Below the pieces are notes generated by a model. The model was not told where the DNA came from. It did no database searches and was given only the letters and a program-made list of their open reading frames with translations. Positions 1-8,280 of a DNA stretch of 22,306 bases are shown here, one piece after another. The DNA comes from Gnetum montanum (lineage: Eukaryota; Streptophyta; Gnetopsida; Gnetales; Gnetaceae): assembly GCA_015680685.1 (NCBI GenBank), contig MNCI01002773.1, positions 1-22,306 on the forward strand, in the 5' to 3' direction. Made by a program: the position numbers and the translations under genes. Each line of letters starts with the position of its first letter. Within the stretch, counting starts at the first letter, position 1.

Positions 1-1906
1 CAACTTGGATTTTGCTTTGCCTATTATTTCCTTGACCACCCGCTCTGCCTTCCTTGCAGTATAGGGTACTTCATCGGGTTCCAACCCTATACTGTCGCGT
101 GTGTGAAGCGAGGGGCCAGACGATCCACCCGTGGTGATTGTAAGGGATTCATCAATCCCCTCGGGGGCATCTTGGGACTTGGCTCTGTCGAATAAGTGAT
201 TCACCCAGGGGCGAGATAACTGGTACCTATCACACAAAACAAATTTTTTTTCCCCACGAATCACCAAAAATTTGGCCAAGTGACGAATATAGCCGACGAA
301 GAAGGCGAAGGTAAAATGGGACTGCGCCTCTATGTTCGAACGCAGCCGCTCTATCTCTTTGGTCATCCCTGATAATAAAAATTTGGCCCAGTTGTAGCGC
401 ATGCCAGCCTCTAGAACAGTGCGCATGACTCGCACTGCTTCAACCCCGAGACTCTTGACCTGCGACAGAGTCTTCGGAAACAAACGCGCTCTAAATAGGG
501 GATAAAGCTCATTGACTTCTTCAACCTTCATTCTCCCCTGCATTGGGAATCCTTTGGCACCCTTCATCACCCCTAGCCAATCCTCTAAATCGTGGATCAT
601 GTCAATTTCTGTATGCGTCCTGTCCGTAACGAATTTTATGCCACTTGTAGGTACGCCAAACAAATCCGCAAAAAATTGAGGTGATAATTCAAAAATTACT
701 TTAACACCCCTAATACGGGCGCTATAGTGGGAGACGGATCTGTCAAATGAATCCACAATCCCGATCATCTCCGCTATAGACACATTTGGGCTAGGGGCCA
801 CAAAGAGTGCCATGAGGCCGGCATGTTCCAAACAGGCAACAATAGATGGTGAAGCTTTTTTCCATAACCACTTCTGGGCGGCACTGGTTTCACCGAATTT
901 CATTGAAAGAGTAGTTTCAGTCCTCCCGGTCACAACGGAATACCCGCCGGAGGTGGTGCCAGCTGTAAAGGCAAACCCAAAGCCTTCATATTAGCTTGAC
1001 ACTTGGCAATTGACCAAACCAAACACGACATCTAGGAAACATTGCCACTTACTTTCAGTGTTGGACTTTGAGGTTTCGCCCAGATCAAAAGCAGATGGGA
1101 AAATCGGCCCATTAGGGGCCCAGTTGGCATGCAACCAGCCACGCACGGCACATTGTGCAAACGCCTTTGAAAATCTCTTGGGGAAGTTCTTCATGGCGTC
1201 CCTAGTGTGGGCCAAAACGGTCCCGCGAAGGGTGGGACCCACCATGAACACTTCCATGGCCGTACGCGCCAATCCAATCCCATCATCGCCCGCGTAAGCC
1301 CCATCTGGCGTGACTTTTGGCCTGCGGGAAGGCGAAAACATGTGTCGAAACGAGGGTAAGTATTTGAATGTGAGAAAGAGAGGAATAACCAAAGCTAAGA
1401 CAAAATTACCTTTCCACCCGATATACTGTGCCGGGGGGATTCTGAAACAAAGTGTGCGTGTGGCCAGCTAAGAACAATGTGTTGTTGATATAGTTGGGCC
1501 CCCACGGCAGCTGGTCCCACACACGTGTCAACGGACGAGCAGACCTTGGACCACCGGGAGGAACACCCTCAGCGACAAGCGGCCCTTCATCAATATCCTC
1601 CATAAACATTCTGATGCCCTCCGCCGTGCCAGGTAACATGGCCTCAATGATGCTCCGTGCCACATCCTCGCCTAGGTGAGACCAAACCACGACATTGAAA
1701 TGGTCCAGTAAGAAGGCCAAAAATCCGCAGGCCCCATCCCGGAACCAAACCCCATTGTGCTCAACGACCAAATTCGGGGTCGGGTCACCACCCTCCAAAG
1801 GACCAAACCATGTCAAAACCCCAATTAACTCAATCACTAGAAGGGGAGGCTCAATGTCTCTGCAAGCCATTGAAACAACACCAAAGATCAATACTGAAAA
1901 CGCCAT
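1..1906 (-). CDS. Three-exon gene: FCP1-like pseudophosphatase domain fused to a transposon-type region (3' end outside window)
   Basis: Predicted exons are 1906-1410, 1321-1053 and 962-1, giving 576 open codons without a stop before the window edge. The frame is kept through a phase-2 and a phase-1 intron. Exon 1 (about 165 residues) matches the FCP1/SCP-like HAD phosphatase pattern in order: a hydrophobic strand with ELIGVL where the family has DLNGVL or DxDGTL; FLAFLLDHFNVVVWSH for the strand ending in WSS; then NNTLFLAGH and QNPPGTVY for the family's NTLLIDDSP and LNPP. Both aspartate motifs are lost, so phosphatase activity is unlikely. Exon 2 is unrecognised. Exon 3 (about 320 residues) is rich in helices and loosely recalls plant transposon ORFs (VRG or IRG motif, FFADLFGVP, YNWAKFL); I cannot assign a family firmly. 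The start at 1906 is chosen because upstream sequence in frame is tandem repeat from 1944. It could be a captured host gene or an antisense accessory ORF of a Tat-type retrotransposon. Confidence 0.72.
963..1052 (-). other. Predicted intron 2 (90 nt)
   Basis: The minus-strand donor is GAAA|GTAAGT, close to perfect consensus. The acceptor is TTTGCCTTTACAG|CT, with a CTAAT branch-point candidate about 30 nt upstream. The intron interrupts a codon after its first base (phase 1), and exon 3 continues in frame. The intron contains the only in-frame stop (TAA, 993-991) between exons 2 and 3, so its removal restores one long frame. Confidence 0.78.
1322..1409 (-). other. Predicted intron 1 (88 nt)
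   Basis: On the minus strand the donor reads AAAG|GTAATT and the acceptor TTTTCGCCTTCCCGCAG|G, preceded by a T-rich tract. The intron interrupts codon AG|G (phase 2). Without splicing, the frame meets TAA at 1408-1406, inside the donor itself. The length is typical of short plant introns. Confidence 0.75.
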
Positions 1907-1943
1907 TTTGGAAATTAGATATTCGCAGAAAATTTTTCTAACT

Positions 1944-2160
1944 GTTACGCTCGGCGTATCCGCTCGGTGTATGAAAACAGTTACGCTCGGCATATACGCT
2001 GGGCGTACGAAAACAGTTACGCTCGGTGTATACGCTGGGCGTAGGAAAAATAGTTACGCTCAGCGTATACGCTGGGCGTACGAAAACAATTACGCTCGAC
2101 GTATACGCTGGGCGTAGGAAAACAGTTACGCTCGGCGTATACGCTGGGCGTACGAAACAC
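1944..2160. repeat. Tandem array, 36 bp unit x 6, with GCGTATACGC palindrome core
   Basis: Units start at 1944, 1980, 2016, 2053, 2089 and 2125; one is 37 bp. Each has GTTACGCTCGG, then GTATACGCTGGGCGTA, then GAAAACA. Variation is mostly C/T or G/A at CpG sites. The array lies 38 bp upstream of the proposed start codon of the minus-strand gene, in its leader or promoter. It makes long spurious ORFs in several frames on both strands. Confidence 0.9.
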
Positions 2161-2350
2161 CGCATACCAAAAACTATCTACGCCGTGCATAATACAAAAA
2201 TTTACGTCGAACACACTTACGTTGCGAAATGTCCAACTTACGCCCGGCGTATACGCTGTAGAAACCCTCAGCGTATACGCCGAGCGTAGACCAACTTACA
2301 CTAGACACCAAAACCCTACGCTAACTGTCTACGCTAGAAATCAATGAAAA
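2161..2350. repeat. Degenerate continuation of the ACGC-rich repeat
   Basis: The 36 bp periodicity is lost, but pieces such as CGGCGTATACGCTG (about 2237-2252) and CAGCGTATACGCCGAGCGTA (about 2269-2288) remain, mixed with TACGCC and TACGCTA words. No gene is visible here. It is probably the leader or an intron of the minus-strand transcript; a possible minus-strand donor CAG|GTAGG lies near 2365. Confidence 0.55.
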
Positions 2351-2544
2351 CAGGGTCAAAGGCCTACCTGCCAGAAGATTCGGGCCATGCAGGGACGCTC
2401 GGGCGGGGTAGGCACTGCAGCATCGCCTCACTCTCCTCCGCGAACGTCAGTTCGGGTCCTTTCTGTCCTCAGACTGCTATTTCTTTGCCTCTGCCCATCT
2501 CGGCGTCTACTCCATGGCTCGTCGGGTCGGCGTCTATGCTGTGG
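2351..2544. other. Spacer between the 36 bp and 24 bp arrays, no gene
   Basis: GC-rich unique sequence. Open frames here on both strands extend from the adjacent arrays and are not supported as genes. It would be in the leader of a minus-strand transcript from the TATA box at 2752. Confidence 0.45.
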
Positions 2545-2712
2545 TTTGCGCGCGGCGTAAATAGGGGTTTTCTCTCGGCGTCTACACTGGGGTTTTCTCT
2601 CGGCGTCTACGCTGGGGTTCCGCTTGGCGTCTACGCTGGGGTTTCGCTCGGCGTCTACGCTGGGGTTTCGCTCGGCGTCTACACTGGGGTTTCGCTCGCA
2701 GTTTACGCTCAC
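2545..2712. repeat. Tandem array, 24 bp unit x about 6
   Basis: The unit is TTTCGCTCGGCGTCTACGCTGGGG with few substitutions. Clear units run from about 2568 to 2712, and a weaker one begins near 2545. The word GGCGTCTACGC is a variant of the GGCGTATACGC core of the 36 bp array, so the two arrays share a motif but not a unit. The array sits just downstream of the minus-strand TATA box, so it would be transcribed in the 5' leader of a minus-strand transcript. Confidence 0.85.
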
Positions 2713-2751
2713 GCACCGAAAGTCAAATGACAAAATGACACCCCTTCTCCC

Positions 2752-2759
2752 CTTTTATA
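2752..2759 (-). promoter_or_regulatory. Minus-strand TATA box (TATAAAAG)
   Basis: The minus strand reads GCGCTATAAAAGGGGAGAAG, a strong plant TATA box; a start site would be expected near 2725. Immediately upstream is a GC-rich stretch of GCGTCA/GCGGCG words (about 2762-2795). The next open gene on that strand is the FCP1-like gene starting at 1906, so this may be its promoter with a leader of about 820 nt, or the core promoter of an LTR. Confidence 0.55.
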
Positions 2760-2910
2760 GCGCGATGACGCTGACGCTGACGCCGCCGCCGCTTTTCCAT
2801 TTTTCTTGCTTTTTGCCTCATTTTTCGTGCTTTTTCGAATTCGCTTTGAATTTTTCAAAAAAGATATAAAATTTACATACATAAACCATATAAAACACAA
2901 ATTTAGGCAT

Positions 2911-3223
2911 CAAACTGCCTTTCGTTGCCCGGTAAGGCATTAAACTGCCGTTCGTTGCCCGATAAGGTGTTAAACTGCCGGTCGTTGCCCGGTAGGGCGT
3001 TAAACTGCCGTTCGTTGCACGATAAGGTGTTAAACTGCCGTTCGTTGCCCGGGAAGGCGTTAAACTGCCGTTCGTTGCCCGGTAAGGCATTAAACTACCG
3101 TTCGTTGCCCGGTAAGGCGTTAAACTGCCGTTCGTTGCCCGATAAGGTGTTAAACTGCCGTTCGTTGCCCGGTAGGGCGTTAAACTGCCGTTCGTTGCCC
3201 GGTAAGGCATTAAACTGTCGTTC
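2911..3223. repeat. Tandem array, 30 bp unit x 10 plus partial
   Basis: Units of exactly 30 bp begin at 2911 and repeat to 3210, followed by a partial unit to about 3223. The core is TAAACTGCCGTTCGTTGCCC followed by GGTAAGGCGT. Variants at the unit ends (GGTAAGGCAT, GATAAGGTGT, GGTAGGGCGT) recur in the same order at 2911-3000 and 3091-3180, which suggests a longer block was duplicated. Units abut without spacers. The array lies between the minus-strand TATA box and the truncated pol. Confidence 0.93.
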
Positions 3224-3273
3224 CACTGTCACGTTAATCCATTTTCATACATGCACACTAAAGATTTCCATAA

Positions 3274-4209
3274 GACCTAAAACAACCTCCGCTATCTTAC
3301 CAGGCTCTCCATTTATTGACAGGAACTTGTCTAATGGATTGCAAGCGCTTGTCCAAGCCGTTGGTCATTGATGGACCATACGGCGCGGTTGAAAGGAATA
3401 TCGATGTGAATCTCATCTATGCGAGCTCATCAGCAAATGACGCAACAATAGCTTCAACACAGCAGACGGTCGACGAATATGAGGGAATGGCAAAGTCCCT
3501 CGACATTGAAGCCGAAAACATCACTGAAGATCCTCTAACCGAAACTCCCATCACCATGCCCGATGGGGAAATTAAAATTCTAAAGTTAAGTGCATTACTA
3601 GAACCACGTCTAGCTAAAGATATCGAAAACGTACTTAGGGATAATATGAAAGCATTTGCGTGGTCCTATACAGACATGCCCGGATTAGACCCTCGTATCG
3701 TCCAACACAATATCATCCTTGATCCAAAACTAAGGCCAGTAAAACAGAAAGCANNNTTTATGGATGGGTTCTCGGGATATAACCAGATACGTATTAATCC
3801 AGAACATCAGCTTCGAACCACTTTCATAACACCTTGGGGAACCTTTTGTTACACAATGATGCCTTTTGGTCTCAAGAATGCTGGGGCCACATATCAAAGG
3901 GCGATGACATACATCTTCAGCGATTACATCTTACATTCGCTCAACGATTACGTGGATGACATAGTGGTTAAATCAAAAACGACAGAACAACATGTACAGG
4001 ATCTTGGCTTAGTGTTGAAACGCTGTCTAAAATACGAACTAAGGCTTAACCCGAAGAAATGCGTCTTCGGTGTCAAAACAGGCAAACTGCTTGGGTTTGT
4101 AACCTCGGAAGCAGGGATACGGGTAGACCCTGATAAGGTTAAGGCCATTATAAACCTAAAGTCACCTACCAACCTAACCGAACTTAGAGGGCTACAAGAT
4201 CGATTATAG
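3274..4209 (+). pseudogene. pol pseudogene, part 1: linker and reverse transcriptase of a Tat-type Ty3/gypsy element
   Basis: The frame opens at 3274 after a stop; the first ATG is at 3334. The N-terminal part is the acidic linker between protease and RT. RT motifs follow: LDPRIVQHNIILDPKLRPVK, then the NNN gap (3754-3756), then MDGFSGYNQIRINP, FCYTMMPFGLKNAGATYQRA and the catalytic YVDD at about 3949-3960, then the thumb region with LNPKKCVFGV and LGFVTSEAGI. The fingers and the segment with the first catalytic aspartate, roughly 90 residues in related elements, are missing at the gap. The frame ends at TAG (4207-4209), directly before FIRRF, which normally continues the same protein. Gag and protease are absent upstream. 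Confidence 0.93.
3754..3756. other. Assembly gap (NNN) within reverse transcriptase
   Basis: Three N bases join the end of the RT linker (…RPVKQKA) to FMDGFSGYNQI in the same frame. In related elements the two points are much further apart, so the gap stands for missing or collapsed sequence rather than three unknown bases. Confidence 0.9.
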
Positions 4210-4755
4210 TTCATCAGGAGGTTCATAGAAAAATTGACAGAAAAATTAACACCTATGAACCACCTACTACGCAAAAATTTCCATTTTGAATGGACTCCAC
4301 AATGCCAAGAAGCATTTGACAACATTAAGACGGCACTCGCACAACTACCCACGGTGTACCCACCTAAAAATGACAAGCCGTTCTACATCTACCTGGCCAC
4401 ATCAGAATCATCAATCGTGTCTATGCTTTGCCAGAAACAAAAGGACGAAACTGAAGTACCTGTATATTACTTGAGCCATGCATTAGTCGCCCACGAAAAA
4501 AGATACAACGACGTAGAAAAGTCATGTTTAGCTTTAGTTTTCTCTTTAAAAAAATGGCGACATTATCTTTTCCAAAATCAGGCTAACATAATTTGCAAAG
4601 ATAATGTACTCAGAGCTATAACTGGAAATATCTACGAATCAAGCAGGATAGCCCATTGGAAGGCCATCATAGCTGAGTTCGACCTACGCTACCTAGCACA
4701 ATCGTCAGTCAAAGGCCAAGCCATAGCAAATCAAACGACTACATCGCCAACATAA
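4210..4755 (+). pseudogene. pol pseudogene, part 2: RT connection and first (gypsy-type) RNase H
   Basis: The same frame continues after the TAG at 4207. It shows FIRRFIEKLTEKLTPMNHLL and the connection FEWTPQCQEAFDNIKTAL, then the RNase H-like domain with YLATSES, PVYYLSHAL, KRYNDVEKSCLALVFSLKKW, ITGNIYESSRIAHW and IAEFDLRYL. The usual first aspartate is replaced in YLATS and the TD motif reads KD, the kind of degeneration expected in Tat-lineage elements that carry a second RNase H. The segment ends at TAA (4753-4755), after KGQAIANQTTTSPT, where relatives normally read through into the second RNase H. Confidence 0.88.
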
Positions 4756-5424
4756 GATCCAAGTACAATAGAACTCGAATTCCCAGACGAAAATGTAAAT
4801 GCAATAGATACGGTGCCGGATAATTACGATGCCATTCTAAACTTCGATGGAGCATCCACCTCTCGAGGAGGAAGTGCCGCCGCTGTAATCACATACCCCT
4901 CTGGGGAAATTAAACCTTTTGCTTACCGCTTCAATTTTCATTGTACTAATAACATAGCAGAATATGAAGGCCTCCTTAGAGGTCTCGCAGCTGCATTAGC
5001 TTCTGACATTACCCGACTTGTAGTCAGAGGGGACTCACAGCTAGTCATAAACCAAGTCACAGATGTCTATACATGTAAAGCGTCACAGTTACAACCATAC
5101 TGTGATTTGGCTAAATACCTACTTAAACAATTCGAAAATGTTGATGTCCAACATATCTCTAGGAATGACAATACCATTGCAGATGCATTAGCAACCTTGG
5201 CATTAAACATATCCCCTGACATGTTTCACGCACTACCAAGCTCCGTAACCAGTTGTGTTGAACCCATAACCAATACTTTCAACATGATGCCAATCGCATC
5301 TGTCACTACAACACATGCCAATGAATGGTACGATGACGTAAAAGAATACCTCCAGCACGGCAAAACGCCACAACATTTAACAAGCGCACAAAAGGATGCA
5401 GTACGCAAACGCTCTAGACAATAA
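4756..5424 (+). pseudogene. pol pseudogene, part 3: second, archaeal-type RNase H (RVT_3-like)
   Basis: In frame after the TAA at 4753. The domain spans about 4830-5205 and keeps all four acidic residues of the RNase HI active site: D in NFDGAS, E in NNIAEYEGLLRGL, D in VVRGDSQLVINQV and D in NTIADALATLA. This second RNase H between the gypsy-type RNase H and integrase is a known mark of the Tat lineage (Tat, Ogre, Retand groups). The following linker (EWYDDVKEYLQHGK) leads to the integrase. TAA at 5422-5424 breaks the frame at a position usually occupied by an aromatic residue. Confidence 0.9.
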
Positions 5425-6564
5425 GCACTAATAGGGGATACATTGTGTCGCCGATCCTACGAAGGCATACTGCTGACATGCGTCAATAGTACCGAAGCCC
5501 AAACAATTGTTGAACAAGTGCACGATGGAATATGCAGGGGACACATTGCACCAAAGGCAATGGCAACCAAAATAAGACGCTTAGGCTACTATTGGCCACA
5601 CATGGAGTACGATTGTCTGTCCAAGGTTAAAACATGTAGTACTTGTCAAAAACACAGTAATCTAATCCATGTACCACCAAATGAGTTGCATACAACACAA
5701 ATCACATGGCCCTTCCAGAAGTGGGGATTGGACCTTATAGGCCCGATAACACCCACATCTTCTGTCGGGCATGGTTTCATCATAACAACAACTGAATATT
5801 TCACGAAATGGGTAGATGCTGCGCCCCTTCGAAAAACTACTTCCAAACACGTGTGCCACTTCATCCTCGAAAACATTGTGACCTGTTTTGGCATTCCCAT
5901 GACAATCATCACTGACAATGGGCCACAATTTAGCAATGCCGAAACCAAAACGTTTTGTGATAGTCTAGGGATCAAACATTCATTTTCATCCCCTTACTAT
6001 CCTCAAAGCAATGGGAAGGTGGAAGCGACAAATAAGACAATCATCACAATACTTAAAAAAATGCTTGCCCAAAGTAAACGAAGATGGCACGAACAACTGG
6101 TGTATGCATTGTGGGCATATCGTACTACACATCGGACTTCAACAGGTAAAACTCCATACAGTCTTGTTTATGGTTCAAAAGCTGTTTTACCTTTAGAATT
6201 ACAGGTACCGTCTCTAAGGATCACGCTTTCTGGACTCCTCGACAATGAGCAAAACAATGATTTATGCATCATTGACCTGGACTCAGTGGAGGAGGAGCGC
6301 GTGTGTGCACTCAATCAAATCGAATGGTATCAAAAACGACAACGGCAACGACATCAACATGACATCCATAAGCGCCCCATCAAAGAAGGAGACCTCGTGC
6401 TTAAAGCTGTTCGAGAACACCGAGATAAGTTCTCAGTCAACTGGGAAGGACCTTACATGGTCACCAAAGCATTTAACAACGGAGCATTCAAGCTAGCCGA
6501 CATAGACGGAAAAGAATTTGCAAATCCAACCAATCACTCGTTCCTGAAACCGTTCTATACATAA
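5425..6564 (+). pseudogene. pol pseudogene, part 4: integrase
   Basis: In frame after the TAA at 5422. It contains the zinc-binding HHCC region (HDGICRGH … CSTCQKH), then the catalytic core with DLIGP (first D), TDNGPQFSN (second D) and NGKVEATNK (E), so the DDE triad is intact. The C-terminal part includes ALWAYRTTHRTSTGKTPYSLVYG and the GPY/F-like module WEGPYMVTKAFNNGAFKL, ending KPFYT and TAA at 6562-6564. There is no chromodomain, in keeping with Tat. As a unit it is the best preserved part, but without an initiating start and with upstream stops it would not be made normally. Confidence 0.93.
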
Positions 6565-6578
6565 ATCCGAGCTCAGGT

Positions 6579-7145
6579 ACAGAATAGTCCTGGAATCATG
6601 ACTAAAAACTGATACCACAGAATAGTCCTGGAATCATGACTAAAAACTGATACCACAGAATAGTCCTGGAATCATGACTAAAAACTGATACTACAGAATA
6701 GTCCTGGAATCATGACTAAAAACTGATACCACAGAATAGTCCTGGAATCATGACTAAAAACTGATACCACAGAATAGTCCTGGAATCATGACTAAAAACT
6801 GATACCACAGATAAGTCCTAGGTTAAGACTATAAACTGATACCACGGAATAGTCTTGGGTTATGACTTAAAACTGACGCCACCATTGTCCTGGTATTATG
6901 ACAATAAACTGATACCCCATAGTGTCTGCAACGACGATAAACTAGCATCCTCCTGGCATGACAGTAAAATGTCACCGTCAGAATCATCAGAGTCCGCTAA
7001 GACTACAAACTAGCTTGTCTCTGTATGGTCCACTAAGACTCAAAACTGGCCACATACCGTCCGCCACGACGTTAAATGGGCAATGTCCAATGGGTTACGA
7101 CATAAAACTAACCCATGATAGTCCGCTAAGACTATAAACTGGCAC
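6579..7145. repeat. 38 bp hairpin tandem array (6 near-identical units, then about 8 diverged)
   Basis: Units start at 6579, 6617, 6655, 6693, 6731 and 6769 and are almost identical. Each contains AGTCCTGGAATCATGACT followed by AAAAACTGATACCACAGAAT. From 6807 the units diverge in sequence and spacing, but keep GTC…GAC arms followed by AAAACTG/ATAAACT-type spacers, up to about 7145. The array starts 15 bp after the pol stop. Tandem repeats between pol and the 3' LTR are known in Tat-lineage elements and can seed satellites. Confidence 0.92.
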
Positions 7146-8096
7146 ATTCATCTCCGACCCTTCACTCCACAGCCATATTCATTCATCAGAATCATTGCAT
7201 CCCTCATCGGCACACACTCTCATCAACATCGTCGACATTCGCACTCAGTGCTCAGAATCGCCCCCAATATTTTTGTTCACCTGCAGCTGTTTAAGTCTAA
7301 GCTCATTTATTCACTCATGGTTTTCTTCCCTCTTTGGAGTTATGTTTGCAGGATGACGCTCAGAGGTGCTCGTACGAGAGTGCATTTCATCATAGGCAGC
7401 AAGATGAAGCAATGTCCATTAATCCACCTGGCAAGACTAAATCAAACCGTTAACCCGTACATTCCCATTCCCCGAAAACCCACTATCTGTTTACCAAACG
7501 ATTCCCCATCCATTTACCAAACTATTGCACACTGCGAAACGTTACAGCAGTCGCATCGCACAAAACACAATATTCGCATATGAGTACTAGAACAACCACT
7601 TTAAAAAAAATGGGACCCCTGGCATTTCCCATACAAGCCCCAGGCGGGAAGGCATCGACCCTAAAATAGGTACTCATGTCAAAAGTAATCAAGAAACATC
7701 CTGTTGCATGGCTTTGGCACGTAGCTTACAGTTTCCCCAAAGAAGGGAGTTGTTCCTCCAAAGAATGTGAAACATCACCCCGTGGCTTTGGTAGTGACAA
7801 CCGATTCTCTTGAAAAATCACCAAGAGCACTGTTCCGCCAAAGGACGCACATCACATGCTTGAATTCCGAGTCTGCCAAAAGATGGCTGTCGACAAGGAC
7901 CGGCATGCCGCACCTCTGAACATCCCACTTCCCCAGCACGATCCCTTGGGCAGTCACCGATCCTCACGATCCCTTCCATCCTACCAGTTACCAATCTCGC
8001 CCTTTCAATCCCATTCACCATTGAAATGGTATGATGATGTCTGGTCAAGTGGCAAAGGACAAAGCTTTTATCAAGTTGCTTGTGGTGTTTTGCGCT
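7146..8096 (+). other. 3' non-coding region of the pol element
   Basis: No convincing coding region is seen; short open frames (for example 7248-7583) lack recognisable features. Around 7325-7352 the text TTTGGAGTTATGTTTGCAGG resembles CTTGGAGTTGTGCTTATAGG at about 17816-17836 in the old element, so the two elements share 3' untranslated sequence. An A-rich run followed by TGGGACCCC near 7602-7620 looks like a polypurine stretch, but no LTR start follows it. Confidence 0.6.
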
Positions 8097-8143
8097 TCTT
8101 TGTTGACGCTTCTCGGGTCGATTCCTCCAAGCGTCAACAAAGA
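8097..8143 (+). other. Perfect hairpin overlapping the polypurine tract
   Basis: Arms TCTTTGTTGACGCTT (8097-8111) and AAGCGTCAACAAAGA (8129-8143) are perfectly complementary over 15 bp, with a 17 nt loop. A G·U and a further C-G pair extend the stem at the base. The 3' arm runs into the polypurine tract. The same structure, CpG-decayed, sits at 18558-18601 before the other polypurine tract. Confidence 0.9.
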
Positions 8144-8150
8144 GGGGCCA
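8139..8150 (+). promoter_or_regulatory. Polypurine tract (plus-strand primer)
   Basis: AAAGAGGGGCCA lies directly before the LTR start TGAAACACCAC (8152, one intervening A). An identical AAAGAGGGGCCA precedes TGAAACACCAC at 18611. Position and purine content fit the plus-strand DNA priming site of an LTR retrotransposon. Confidence 0.88.
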
Positions 8151-8280
8151 ATGAAACACCACAAAAATTTTTAAGTTTAGCATTTGTCTGACAAGAAGCA
8201 GATCCCCGTGACCCACAGACAACTTTGGCTACATTTGAAGTCACACAGGGCAATTTTGAGAATCGAAACACCTGGTTTTT

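Noticed and set aside
1938-2290. Several open frames on both strands in the 36 bp array
   Set aside because: A unit length divisible by 3 and absence of stops in the unit open frames automatically; the products are simple repeats.
2340-2420. Possible minus-strand primer-binding site (TGGCAGGTAGG) near 2365
   Set aside because: Only a weak resemblance to the site at 20942, with the wrong spacing to an LTR end; a splice donor reading is equally possible.
2428-2733. Minus-strand frame with repeated DAERNPSV units, and its plus-strand counterparts
   Set aside because: Created by the 24 bp array; no protein character outside the repeat.
2911-3223. Regular 30 bp repeats resembling a CRISPR array
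   Set aside because: Units abut directly with no unique spacers, there are no cas genes, and the context is plant-like.
2818-3371. Long repetitive frames on both strands over the 30 bp array
   Set aside because: Unit length is a multiple of three, so they are repeat artefacts.
7600-7625. A-rich run followed by GGGACCCC as an alternative polypurine tract
   Set aside because: No TGAAACACC start follows, and a better tract shared with the old element is at 8139.
7818-8222. Minus-strand 134-residue frame
   Set aside because: It spans the hairpin, polypurine tract and LTR start, so it crosses element boundaries; no family resemblance.
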